Source of the DNA: Dryas octopetala | Taxonomy: Eukaryota > Streptophyta > Magnoliopsida > Rosales > Rosaceae | Length of the DNA stretch: 64,000 nt | NCBI GenBank assembly: GCA_963921425.1 | Contig: OY992833.1 | Coordinates: forward strand, 14,735,738-14,799,737 | Direction: 5' to 3' | Part shown: positions 48,628 through 60,668 of the stretch, piece after piece | Layout: every line of letters starts with the position of its first letter | Numbering within the stretch: position 1 is the stretch's first letter | Position numbers and translations under genes: made by a program | The notes under the pieces: model-generated | Databases searched by the model: none | What the model was told of the DNA's origin: nothing | Seen by the model: the letters and a program-made list of their open reading frames with translations, nothing else

Positions 48628-48807
48628 ACTTATCCGAAGGGCACTAAGGATTTGCTAGAGGAGCTTCTTGGAAAGCCAGTGGAGCCTGGGCCCACATGTT
48701 CAGCCCAATCTAAGGCTAAGGCTTGTGTGCCCCATGCCATCATTGCCAATTTCACCCATTACAAGATGATGTCGATAACTATGTCAGCTAGTGATGGTGA
48801 TGGTTAG
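48628..48807 (+). pseudogene. Unrecognised gene fragment, 59-codon open stretch
   Basis: Following a TAG at 48625, an open frame reads TYPKGTKDLLEELLGKPVEP and continues to a stop at 48805-48807 (ending SASDGDG). It is less AT-rich than its surroundings, and neighbouring frames also carry protein-like sequence broken by stops. No start codon or splice borders were found, and I do not recognise the family. It may be a decayed exon or simply chance. Confidence 0.25.
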
Positions 48808-49436
48808 TGGAGAGAGTGCTGACAATTTGCCCACTTGTGGTTTTATTTGGCCGTGGCCATCTTTTTTTCTTTTATTAATTTCTTATTTTCTTTTATGAAG
48901 TTTGATAGTGATTGAAATGCCAAAAGTAATTTGTGTTGTATGATTATAGCTTCATGCAAGAGGCATATACGATACCCTCTTCACAAAATAATTCCAGGTT
49001 CTGAGTGGCTATAGCTTGGTAGAAATTGATAAAGAGCATGTTACTTAGTCTCCATTGTTTATGGAAGGCATTTATAATTAATGCAAAACTGTAAGAAAAT
49101 AAACTGAATAGGACCCAGAGGAAACCTAAAATAAAATACATCGACATTAAAATGATTAATAGAATTTACAAGCAGATGGGTATTTTACGCTGTTCATTGG
49201 GCATGAAGGGAACCAAACGACACTCTGGCTACAACGCCTAATAGGTAGATTTATACAATGGGAATTTTTTCCAGGATTCTTCATCAACATATATTTCGGA
49301 ATCCCGATGTTCCCCCAGATTAACACAAGCTTCGGTGAGAGAGAGAGAGATTGCAATTTGCAAGAGGGAGGGAGAAAAAAAGTTCCTATTCAGCCTTCTT
49401 GCTGTGGATTTTTGGAATGTTAAACAAGAGAACTAT

Positions 49437-52400
49437 CTATCTACCTTGACTCTCGCAATCTTCTTCTGAAATGTTAAACAAGACTTTCGGGAGCGATGGA
49501 AGCGAGGCAATACGAGGGAGATGAAATAGCAATTCCCCAAAAGAGTCTTTTCTTGACATGCCTGGTGCCTTCCTCCCGCCAGAAGAATCCTTACATTCCT
49601 CTTCAGGATGATCCTGGAAATCGGTTCCAGATTTACTATCAGGAGTGTGGTTAAGCTGAACATCCCTTCCACCATCTGGTCCATCACCATAAACCTGCAA
49701 ATTCTGAACTGAAGGGTCCTTCTGCAGAAGGCAACAAAGAGAATTGACCCTTGACATGAGGGATTTCTCATCTGAAGCTGTTGTGAATTGAGTGTCACTG
49801 AGCAGGTATTGTGCAATGTCTTCAAGAATGTACTGTTGATCGGCAGAAGGCAGATTTCCGGATGTCATTTGTTCTGAAATACAGTTTCCAATGTGACTCA
49901 TAAGATCACTCATTGACATCGATGGATGAAGCCCAGGCACTTTTATTTGTTCCCAATTTCTGGACGCCCTGGAATCAACAGCTTCTGAGCTTCCATTTCC
50001 TTCAATTGCACGAGCATCCATTACTAATATGATAAAGGCAATCAGTGAGTCAGTGACCAACTAAGTGCCAACTAAGTGCAGCATCTAGTCATATACTTAA
50101 AAGCTTGAGTGAAAACCAAAAACCTCTCAGGGTACAAAAACTTCATACTCAGATCCTAGGCATAACATTAATCCCAGAATTCAAATTACAAACCAAATTC
50201 CTTTCCATCACAGCCTCTAATCAATTTCAAGAAATTGTTTGAATGATACATGCCTTCACAATTGTAAGGGTAAAACTTTTACCACATCTTGGTATATGAA
50301 TTTATAAATATAACTAGTTTTAAATTCAAAATATAAATTATGACCAAAACTAAGATATATTGGGACACTACGTTGCTCTCAAAAAATGCAGGTAAATAAA
50401 GTTTTCTAAGACCTGCAAATTTGACAAGAATATTAACAGAGGTCAGTAATCACTCAGCCATGCAGCTAATTGTAACCCTTATAGCCATGCAGGGAAAAGG
50501 CCTTGTAATTCCACAAGGCAAGACATATGATCTAGTATTAAATTACTTCCACTGCTGAGGCCTCTGATGACATATAGTAGACATCCATGATTGATATGTG
50601 GACCATCATTCAGTGAGAGCTACATCTAAGAAATCAAATAGCCAGCATTTCAAAACAAATTATAGCCCTTGCATGGGTGAGACAGTGAGCAAGAAAAGAG
50701 ATACTCGTGCTCCCAGCCTTATTCCTCAAAATTTTCTGTTCTTAATACAAATTCCTATGATATTTATGGGGTAATCTGGAAATCTGAAATTTACTGATTC
50801 CCCAATTTATGAATTAAAAAGGTCAATTGAAAAACGACTACAAGTTAGTATTTAAGACACCCAAGAAGCCGGCCCATTATCCCACCTAAGTCTACACTTC
50901 ATCAATCATCATCATGAAGTGTGTCATGAAATCAAAGAAGAAATTCAGGTGCTGTATATCATCGCAGCAACATGAGATGTAGAGTAATTAAATTTAAAAG
51001 CAAAAAGAATGAAAGGTAATCCTTATTACTCATTGTGCAAGAAACAAATGCCAATTTCATTTTTATTATACCTGAGCTGGGGGAAGGAGCTTCTCTGGAC
51101 CGATGTTCGAAAGTCATAGAGGCCGTATCCTGCTGGTCGGTCTTCAAAGATGATGACTGACTTGCTGACGGTGATGCTACATCTTGGAAACCAGCAACGG
51201 AGGACCCTTTACCATTTCCCAGTTGATCAAAACTATGGCCTTTGGAATCTTCTGTGTCTTCAAAACCGGAAGGTCGTGGTTCAAAATATGGTGAATCCAA
51301 AACAATCTCTGGCTGTTGGCTTAAAAAGCAAAGACGTGTGTCGCACTGGATAAGCTTTTCAAAATGTTTGTTTAACAGTCCTTGTGGACATTGCAGAAAG
51401 TGTTGCCTATAAAACCACAATGTCAAAGATTTTCCATAAATGTCAGTATCATCAACTGAAGTACATGTACATATGACTGCATCTTCATATAGACTAAAAA
51501 CAAATGTCTCATCTCAATCATACAATTTAACAATTTAGGAGTCTATGTCAAAATAATCCAGTCTCAATTTAACAATTTAACAAATACCTGTACAAACATA
51601 GTTTCTCTGTTAACAATGGGTTTACCCAACTCACACAGAAGCACAGGATAAACATACAAAGCAAAAGAATGAGTGTCACCATTACTCAACCATTAGACAC
51701 CAAATCACTAAGTTTCTTTTTACCCTAAATCACTCCAAAAATGAGATAAGTCACATATCTGAGACCAAAAAGAAACATTTTATAAAAGCCCCAGAAGCAG
51801 GGAAGAAACATAGTTTAAGTGTAAATACATGGCAACAGAAAAGCAAAAGCAACCAAACATTTTAGCTTATCTATGAAACCCAACGTTAGAGTAAGAATCT
51901 CAATCACCAGTCGAAATTTACCTATTCATGATTGCTTGTCCATTAGTAAAATCTGCTGTTGCCTGCCATAAGGTATGCTTTCTAGGTTGAGGGTTAGTCT
52001 CCCTGAAGAAAAGGGGTTGTCTAGCCAGCTGCAACACAGAAGGGTTCACCAGGTTACAAGTGCACACAAGTGATACAACTTTATTGTCACCAAGCCACCA
52101 ACATAAAAAGAGCATATGAAAGCAAATACATTACCACAACAGTCAGAGTACCAGGTCCATCATCAGGACAATTTGCTTTCAGAGCCATAATATCTGACCA
52201 CTGGATTTCTATTTTACTCTTGAGACCACCTTCGAGAACTTCCCAAACAAGCTTATGCTTAGCAAAGTAACACTTCGCCACTAAATCTCCCTCATATCTT
52301 GATTTATACTGCCACCAAATTAAGTATTATCAGAAACTTTTATCACAAATACATTGCAATCACAATATCTGAATATAAATAACTAAAAAACTAGTCAACA

Positions 52401-53510
52401 AACCTCCCAACACCCAATCCTTAAAAGCAAAGCTGGAAAATTTGAAGCCTTCAGCTTATCAGTACCCGCCGCAGCAATGGCTTTACTTTCCTTTTTAACT
52501 CCAGAGTTAACATTTTCACTGTGTACAGCTCCTGCTGTAGAAGCACCCCCCTGAGCGAGCTTCATTTGAATTAATTCCAATAGGGACGGGCTCTTTCTCA
52601 ACCTCAAACCCAAAGGGCTAGGCTCATCAAGTGGATTGTATTGTGAAGGTGGGACACCAAACGCAGTATCTCCAGCACTCATCTGCAACTTAATCAAACA
52701 ACCAAGTAAGAGAATATTTCTAAAAATAATCAACATTCAAAGTTACCAAAGTAAAGGAAGCAATCAAATCTTCCAACAAAACTAAACTCCAAAATAATCA
52801 TAGTAAACAACGAGCCCAATTAGTCAAAATCTTAACAACCCAATACCATAAAGCAACACCCAAAAAAAAAAAAAAACTAAGACAACACAAATGAGGAAGC
52901 GCAAATTTATGGGCTAACATCCCCTGTAACTGCAACGAGATCTTACTTAATTTAATGAATACTAATAATCCATACGTAATTGTATAAACTGTATGAGCCT
53001 ATAAAAGATCACAAATTTATAAATTTCGGTGCAATTTCCAAGAAACCAAACAAACCGCTGCAATCTTCAGAAATACTTTCAATCATGAACTTCTCAACAT
53101 TAAGCTATTGACCACCACATGCAACAAGCATAAGCATTAATTTTTCCGAACCCAAATTTCTAATTGAACAAATACACGCAAAATCAATTTATAAAAAATT
53201 TCAAGTTGGCTCAGATTCCAGAAGGAAAATGAAAAAAAAAAAAAAAAAAAAATTTCCTATCAATATAAGTTGTATCAGGATAAGTGTTGATGAATTTTTT
53301 ATCCTCCTTCCTAGCTATTTTCTCAGCAACCAAACAGAAAGGGACCAAAAAAAACCAGACCTCTTGAAACGCAGCAGGGGAGAGTTTGCACCGCTTGTTG
53401 AAAGGGCCATGCTCCTCTTCCAAGGAGTCCTCGATCTCCAACTTCACCGGCGCCTTGTCCGTACACGGCGTCGTTTGGCGGAGATCTCCGGACTTCATCA
53501 ACTGCACCAT
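49437..53510 (-). CDS. ASG1-like protein (TRF2/HOY1 PH-like domain), 6 exons, complete
   Basis: Minus-strand exons 53510-53361, 52682-52404, 52308-52135, 52028-51922, 51406-51072 and 50023-49437 have GT..AG borders and consistent phases, giving 543 residues and a TAG stop at 49439-49437. The layout is an acidic N-terminus with a possible basic patch (NKRCKLSP, about 38-45), then SPLGLRLRKSPSLLELIQMKL (about 72-92), a typical family motif. The PH-like core follows (about 125-240; FPALLLRIGCWE, YEGDLVAKCYFAKHKLVWEVL, IEIQWSDIMALKA, LARQPLFFRETNPQPRKHTLWQATADFT, CPQGLLNKHFEKL). The C-terminal half is variable and Ser-rich, and includes DLMSHIGNCISEQ and a KDSFGELLFHLPRIASLP motif. Arabidopsis relatives are ASG1 (altered seed germination 1) and its chromosome-4 paralogue. 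The molecular role is not established; the name suggests regulation of germination and stress. It is convergent with ATG11, 3.5 kb away. Confidence 0.9.
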
Positions 53511-53790
53511 CAATTCGTTTCCCCCAAAACCAACAGAAATAAAAAATAAAAATAAATAAAATCCGCCTAAGAAGCCCAAATTCCCGAGAAGAGTAAAAGA
53601 AACAAAAAGGAAAGTTGAATCAAACCCTAGATTCAAACAAACGGTCTTTGATCTGAAGGGATTGTGGAGATTGATACTGAAAACCCTAGCAAAGGAAAAC
53701 AAGAATTGGGATTTTTGGAAAGTCTGAAGTTCTTAACGCTGTTAGAGAGAGATAAAGAGAGAGGAAGGGGGAGGTCTTTGACGGCGACCA
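53511..53790 (-). promoter_or_regulatory. 5' leader and proximal promoter of the ASG1-like gene
   Basis: T-rich (minus-strand) leader with a GAGAGAGATAAAGAGAGAGG tract near 53745-53765 and two CCACGTG-type G-boxes (CACGTG at 53790-53795 and 53803-53808). G-boxes bind bZIP and bHLH factors and are common in ABA-responsive promoters. Regulation by ABA is inference only. Confidence 0.5.
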
Positions 53791-54449
53791 CGTGAGAGAT
53801 TCCCACGTGTTTTATTAGACTCTGCGTTGGCTAATTACTAAATTGCCCATGCGACTCGCCGACTGGAGGACCGACTTCAGGGTTGTGAATTTTTGTGTAC
53901 GGGGGGGGTCTGGGATGGGTATATCGGTAGTTTGGGTTTTAGGTGTGCGAGCTTGCGCTGGCAGACACGTATGAAATTAAATGGATATAGTGCGGGACCC
54001 ACCTTCTGTTTAAATGACGGCGGTGGGTGGGTTCTCTGGTGAACGTGGCGGCAGATCCCGCTCTTGCTTGTCACGCATGGTTCTTACAGCCGACACGTAG
54101 ACTATTTAAATGGATTACGAAGATGGGATTTGGTGGGTGCGTCCCCCCTGATTTTTTGTGCGCGCTTTCTCTTATTAATTTTCTTTTTTTTCATGTTTTT
54201 GGTAAATGGAAAGTGAACAGATTGATATTCCCAATTTTCCTATTTTGCTCTCAGGAAAAAGAATTGATTTTCCTTTTCTGCTCGGCCTTCGTTGGCCCAT
54301 TTAATGAACCAAACACAAATTAATCTTTTATCCAAAACAAAAAAATTGATAAAATTAATAACAAATTACAAATAAGTCAACAAATAATATGCAAATTACA
54401 AAAAAGTCAATACATAATTTGTTATCTCACTTTAGTCAATCGTATAATT

Positions 54450-54880
54450 TGAAATAAAGATAATTAGGCTTGAATTCTTTAGAAAAACGGTTTTAAAATA
54501 GAGACCGAGAGTGTTTTAAAATTTATAAAAAAATGATTTTAATTAATAATAAAGTCTTTTAATTTATAAGAAATTTTTTAAAATTCATAATAAAGTCTTT
54601 TTAATTTATAAAAAAATCTTTTTAATTCATAATAAAGTCCTCCCCTAATTTGAAGGGTATTTCCCCTCCTAGAGTGGAGAGTGGGTTTTGTAGAGGCTGG
54701 ATGTTAGGTTTTAAGTTTTAACTTTGTGATTTTGGGCGAAGCCCAAAATTCCGAAGTTAAAACCTAACATAAAGCCGTTAAAAAAGAAAAATAAAAGAAC
54801 TTGATTAAAAACTCTAAATCACTACTAATTTTAATCTAAGAAGGACTTATAAAATGAACTGAACTCTAAGTCTCTCTTTG
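54450..54880. repeat. Dispersed repeat copy 2 (inverted relative to 20290-20665)
   Basis: Same blocks as 20290-20665 in reverse orientation, including TAGAGGCTG, the TGTTAGGTTTTAAGTTTTAA hairpin, ACATAAAGCCGTTA and CTAAATCACTACTAATTTTA. A third, partial copy follows at 55541-55690. Confidence 0.7.
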
Positions 54881-56313
54881 AAAAATTACATTTCGGTCAA
54901 TAAGCTTGTAGGCCCCAGCCCATTACTGATTTTTTTTTTTTAAATTTGTTTTACCTTTTTGCTCCGAGCCCATTGTTTTAATTTTGATAATTACATTTTG
55001 GTCAATAGGTGCAAGCCCCAGCCCATTGTCACATAGGTAATGAAATAGACACGGTTACACAGATATTGAAACTGATTTATGGTATCTGTTTTAGTATATG
55101 TGTGACTGTATCTGTTTTAGTATATGTGTGACATTGATACTGAAATAGACACTGTCACGCAGATACTGAAACAGACACTATCACACAGATACTGAAACAG
55201 ACACTGTCACGTACATAGATACTGAAACAAATATTGTCACACAAATACTGAAACAGACATTGTCACACAGATACTGAAACTGATATATAGTATATATTTC
55301 AGTATATGTGTGACAATATCTGTTTTAGTATATTTGACATTATCAGTTTAAGTATATGTGTGACAGTATTTGTTTAGATTTTTATAGATACTGATTTTCA
55401 GTAACTGTCATACAGTGTTTAATATGTTACACGTTGCTGCAAGAAAAAAAGAGGAGAAATGGAAAAAAAAAAAAAAAAAAAAAAAAGTTACACATTGCTA
55501 CAAATAAAAAAAGGAGAAAGGGAAAAAAAAAATTGTTGTTGGGCGAAGCCCAAAATTCCGAAGTTAAAGTCTAACATAAAGCCGCTAAAGAAGAAAAATA
55601 AAAGAACTTGATTAAAAACTCCAAATCACTACCAATTTTAGTCTAAGAAAGACTCATAAAATGGACTGAACTCTAAGTCTCTCTTTGAAAAATTACATTT
55701 TGGTCAATAACCTTGTGGGCCCCAACCCATTACTGATATATTTTTTTAAAATTTGTTTTACCTTTTTGCTCCCAGCCCATTGTTTTAATTTTGATAATTA
55801 CGTTTCGGTCAATAGGTGCAAGCTCCAACCCATTGTCACATAGGTACTGAAATAGACATTGTCTCACATATACTAAAACAGACACTGTCACACAGATATT
55901 GAAACAAACATTGTCACACAGATATTGAAACAAACACTGTCACATATATACTGAAACAAACACTGTCACACACATACTGAAACAGACACTGTCACACAGA
56001 TACTGAAACTGATTTATAATATCTATTTCAGCATATGTGTGACAGTATTTGTTTTAGTATATGTGACATTATCAGTTTAAGTATATGTGTGACCGTATTT
56101 GTTTAGGTTTTTATATATATTGATTTTCAGTAACTGTCATACATTGTTTAATATGTTACACGCTGCTGCAAGAAAAAAAGAGGAGAAATGGAAAAAAAAA
56201 AAAAAAAAAAAAAAGTGTTACATGTTGCTATAGGTAAAAAAGGAGAAAGGGAAAAAAAAAGTTATACGTTGCTACAGATAAAAAAAAGATAAAGGGAAAA
56301 AAAATTGTTGTTG
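54734..56313. repeat. Tandem duplication, 2 copies of about 0.8 kb, hairpin minisatellite inside
   Basis: Copy 1 (54734-55540) and copy 2 (55541-56313) both begin GGGCGAAGCCCAAAATTCCG and end AATTGTTGTT. Each contains units of about 27 bp, CACTGTCACACAGATACTGA, in direct order and then in reverse complement (TCAGTATATGTGTGACAGT type), giving long hairpins. Each is followed by a pair of AAGAGGAGAAATGG-poly-A blocks. Frames across it (for example 55730-55933, minus strand) are repeat artefacts. Confidence 0.85.
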
Positions 56314-56319
56314 ACCTTT

Positions 56320-58098
56320 ACTTTGGACATGTTCTAGTTAGTTGTTGACTTTTTTGTAATTTTCAAAATTAAGATATGTTGCTGACATCATCGAGTAATC
56401 ATTGATTAACCTTTTTGTAATTTATTGAAATTTTCATACATTAGTTACTGATGTTAGTGACGGTGGTTGTAATTTGTAGTTTTTGTTATATCCTTTTTAG
56501 TAAAATGTATAATTTCATTTATTACAAATAGGTCAATAGTCACTATTTTAAAATTTTAAAAAATCTTCATTGAACTATTTGTAATTTTGAAATATTTTAT
56601 TAACTTATTTATAATTAGCCCTAAAATTAAATCCCATGCTCTAAAAAAGAATAGGTCTCTTAAGGTTCAAAATCAATATCAGCAATTCAGCATGTTAGGA
56701 CGGCCCACTTGCAAATTAATGAGCCGAGAGCTCAACTTTTTTGTTTTTGTTTTTTTTGTTTTAAAGTATAGTTATAAGTTATAACAATATTTGTCAACGA
56801 TTCACTATGCAACAGCAATATTACAAATCGTATAAAAATGATATTTATGAATATACCTCTCTTTTTATGAAAATAAAAGAATCACATATGGAATTACCCA
56901 AATGGTATTCAACTCGAATTGTCTATTTTTGGAGTTTTCATTCAAATATTATCCTTACAAAACAATTAGTTTAATAAAAAATAATTATACTATGATCATC
57001 AAATTTGTTTACCAAAAATGGATTGATACACATTACTTGTTAGCAATAAAGGTTCAAAATAGGCTCATAACTAAATAAATTAAGCATTGTCAGATTATTT
57101 GGTGAACAAAATTTGATAAACAAATTTAGTAAGTACCATTACTCAACTGAAAAGCATTTAGTTATTTAATTATGATCAAATAGTTAATCAATTTATATAA
57201 TGTAATGTTTTTTCGTAAAAATGTTCATTGAAGTGAAAATTGGAAAAAAAAAAATAGACATTCCAAATTATTTATATAATAAAATAGAATAGTTTTTTAA
57301 TCCTAAAATTTATCTTAGGGTTCGAATGATTGAGATCGTTTCAGCTTAAATCTAATAGTTAATTATTTATTTTTCAAAGAACTAGGTTTGTTTGTATTTG
57401 TGATTTTAGAATAAAAATAGAAAAAGTCTATTAAACGGATTACACTTGCCAAAAAATATTGGTGTTTACGTAATACAAAGAGCCGAGAGGCTAGTTAGTC
57501 TATATTGCATGATGAGTCAAACTCTCAACAATATGAATTTTTATTTTTTTATATATAGAAAAAGATATCCTTTTAAGAAAAGCACTAATTTTTAAATATA
57601 ATACCTTCGATGAAAACTACACGTTGTTTACATTAGTTGTCATGTCTTGTCAAGGGAAGGGGTTTCCAGTTTGCATTCACATTATCTTATGATGAAATCG
57701 CATTTCGGTGCGCAAAAAATTATGCCGCCGGAAAGGACCTAAACATAACCCAATTGCAATAATCAACTTCCCAATTAAATTTCAAGCTGTCATTGACAAT
57801 AGTGATAGAACATACAAGGAAATAAACTGCTGGGAAATTTGATGATTTATTACATTGGGGTTAACCCCTATTTATCTAAAATATAAGAGAGCAATACAAT
57901 GAAACAATCCCAACCTTGAATAAAACAATAAAAAAATCAGCCCTAATCAAACACAGTTACACATAATTGCAAGAGAAGTCAACTAATCAGGACAGTCTAT
58001 ACACAATCAAGGGCCCGGCCAAAAAAAAAGCCACAATTAAGGGAATTGAGACATGAGGTAATTGAGGCAGGATTGGATTTAACAAATAGCACAGCACA
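56320..58098. other. Intergenic, no gene seen
   Basis: AT-rich. 56330-56630 has sequence such as TTACAAATAGGTCAATAG facing, in inverted sense, similar sequence at 54360-54440. This suggests that the duplicated block lies within a larger decayed inverted-repeat element. Nothing else recognised. Confidence 0.4.
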
Positions 58099-58108
58099 TT
58101 TTTCAATT

Positions 58109-58503
58109 GGGAAAAATTTTCAAACAGGACACCTAGTTTGGGGTCAATCTTAGTTTAGGACACCAGTTTGGGTTTGTGCTAGTTTAGGACACATATTTAG
58201 GATTTGTATTAATGTGGGACAATCCGTCACTTCCGTCAAGAATTCCGTTAAAAATAGACATGTGCCATGCACATGACCTATTTTCAAGGGACAAAATGGA
58301 CAATTCACCATAATATATTAAAATAATTAAAAATAAATAAGATTAAAACTAAAAATATATTAAAAAAGTTTAAAACTATAAACACAAAAAACACAGAAAA
58401 AAAAAAAGGATTGAAGAGGGAGATGCAGATCTCACCCCCCCCCCCCCCGTTTTCACTCAGCCCCAACCACCTCCGGCGGTGGCTTTACTGCCGGCGACGA
58501 CCC

Positions 58504-58550
<47 letters not shown>

Positions 58551-59770
58551 CTCACTTCTCTCTCTCTCGGGCAGCACTCCCTGCACACACCCAGCTCCAC
58601 CCAAGTCCAGCCCCTCCGGCCACTTTCCCCGACAACCCAAGATCATCGGCGAGCTGTTCTCGCCGGCGCCAACCCCCCCAGACCAGTCCCCTTTGCCAGC
58701 CCGCCGCTCTCTCTCTCCTCTGTTCTCTCTCTCCTTCGCGCCCCCTGCAAGCGCACATGGCCCAGCCACCTGACGCCGACCACCTCGCCGACCACATTTT
58801 TTTTTGGTTGTCTTTTTGGGCTTATGAAGTCTTTGGTTTTTCATAGTTTGGGGTTTTATGTTGACTATTATGGTAGGCTATTTTTTGTGAAAAGATTTGG
58901 TTTTGGGTTATCTTTGAATGATTGAATCTCTCCTCTTCTCATCTGGGTTTATATTGAGATCTTACTGATTTTTTTTTTTTTTTTTGGATTCTTATTGATG
59001 TATTGGGTTTTGTAACCTTTGTTTGGTTAAGTGTGGATCTGAGTGCAAGTTTCATCTCGAAAATAATTAAAGCACTTCGCTTTTTTTTTTGTTCTTTTTT
59101 TTGCCTGACTAGATGAGCAATTTCAATTTGGCAAAAGAAGAGAATAAATTTCTTGTATATGTGTATTGGGTTTTTGCAGACAACATCGAGGCGTTTGGCT
59201 GATAGGAAGGTGGAGAGGTTTGAGAAGAACATAATGAAGAGAGGTGCGGAGATGAAGAGAGAAAGAGAGAGAGGGGGAGGGTGGGTCGTCGCCGGTGGGT
59301 AAGGCCACCGCTAGAGGTGGTTGGGGCGATGTGCAGAGAAATAGAGAGAGAAAAAGGAGGGTGCGATCTGCAGAGAAAAAGAGACAAAGAGAGGAATAGA
59401 GAAATGGAGGGAGAGAGAGAGTGAGATAGAGAGGGGGGATGGTGGGGTCACTGCCGGCAAGTATGGCCACCGGAGGTGAGTTGGGGCTGGGTGGAGAAGG
59501 GGTGCGCTGTCATCTTGTTCTTCTTTCTTTTTTGTTTTAGTTTTATTTTTAATTATTTTAATATATTATGGTGAATTGTCCATTTTGTCCCTTGAAAATA
59601 GGTCATGTGCATGACACATGTCTATTTTTAACGGAATTCTTGACGGAGGTGACGGATTGTCCCACATTAATACAAATCCTAAATATGTGTCCTAAACTAG
59701 CACAAACCCAAACTGGTGTCCTAAACTAAGATTGACCCCAAAGTACGTGTCCTGAATGAAAAATTTTCCC
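58109..59770. mobile_element. MULE-like element with long TIRs and 10-bp target duplication
   Basis: TTTTTCAATT flanks both ends (58099-58108 and 59771-59780). The left end GGGAAAAATTTTCAAACAGG and right end (reverse complement) GGGAAAATTTTTCATTCAGG start TIRs of about 235 bases of high similarity (GACACATATTTAGGATTTGT, TCCGTTAAAAATAGACATGT and others). Weaker inverted similarity continues into the GC-rich core (CGGCGACGACCCACC at about 58490 versus GGTGGGTCGTCGCCG at about 59280). Length is 1662 bp. The core has a CT microsatellite, CCGGCG motifs, a leader-like stretch and a splice-acceptor-like TTTTTGCAG at 59178. Frames on both strands look compositional. No transposase. Confidence 0.87.
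58506..58546. repeat. (CT)n microsatellite in the MULE core
   Basis: About 20 CT units following the GC-rich inverted segment. Confidence 0.9.
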
Positions 59771-59849
59771 TTTTTCAATTCTTACACGCCAAACATGTGT
59801 GGAAATTGAAATGACAGAATAGACATTGAGTAAACCATAAACTCGGAGG

Positions 59850-60140
59850 TCATGTATTTATTTATTTATTTTAATTATATTCAGAAAACAAGAAAAGAAA
59901 TACAGCCTAGCCCAAACAAACAGAAAGAGCTGAACATGGGAAGAAGTGAAGAACTAAGAGCTAACAGCCCATAGCAAAAAGAAAACTAAAAACAGAGGAG
60001 AACAAACAAGCAGCCTATGTTAAGAACCCAAACGACAGACCCAGAACTTTGAGGGACAAAAGTAGGCAAAACCAAACAGGGGGGGCAAGGCAGACCATCC
60101 CAAGCAGGACATGAACAAGAGAAAGTGGGGGTCTTTGAAC
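59850..60140 (-). repeat. Possible antisense retroposon (LINE/SINE) tail
   Basis: Starts with a TTTATTTATTTATTTT tract, then a purine-rich stretch of the AACAAACAGAAAGAGCTGAA kind without frames. It resembles a reverse-oriented non-LTR element 3' end. The class is uncertain. Confidence 0.35.
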
Positions 60141-60328
60141 CCAATTTTCAGCACACATTCTCTGAGGTCATTGATTAGTTTCGAACACTAATGAGCGAAC
60201 GAATTCGGATTTACTTGATTAGTGTAGTTTGTTTGTGATTATATATATCTATGATTTATCATAAGACTTTGTATTCATTGAACAAGTGACAAAGATTTTC
60301 CTTTGTGAATTGGAATACATAACACTAA

Positions 60329-60668
60329 GGCCAAACTGCACTTTTTGTCCATGTAGTTTTGACCATTTTTCATTTTAGTATATGTGTTTCAAAAAAATAT
60401 CAAATCCCCGTAAATTAAGTTAAATTCATAAATTCGTCAATTTATTTGACCTTCGCAATGTGGGACTCTAAACTGGCATGAGTATAGATAGTTTGGTCAT
60501 TTTGCATTAGGTTTTGGTGCTGCCAAGTCATCATGCCAATGAAATTATTGAAAAATTGATGGATTTACAAGCTAAAGTAAATTACGGAATTTGATTGACT
60601 TTTTTTGAACCACATAGACTAAAATGGAAAATAGCCTAAACCATTTGGACAAAAAGTGTAATTTGGTC
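60329..60668. mobile_element. MULE-type MITE with TIRs of about 60 bp
   Basis: The left end GGCCAAACTGCACTTTTTGT and right end (reverse complement) GACCAAATTACACTTTTTGT continue through a CATTTTAGT(A/C)TATGTG block. Length is 340 bp. No clear target duplication. Confidence 0.7.

Noticed and set aside
55730..55933. Minus-strand frame with repeated CDNVCFNICV-like units
   Set aside because: Translation of the 27-bp minisatellite, not a protein gene.
58411..59470. Pro/Ser- and Arg/Glu-rich frames in the 58-59 kb MULE
   Set aside because: Frames arise from CT/GA repeats and GC-rich DNA and are mirrored on both strands because the core is partly palindromic.
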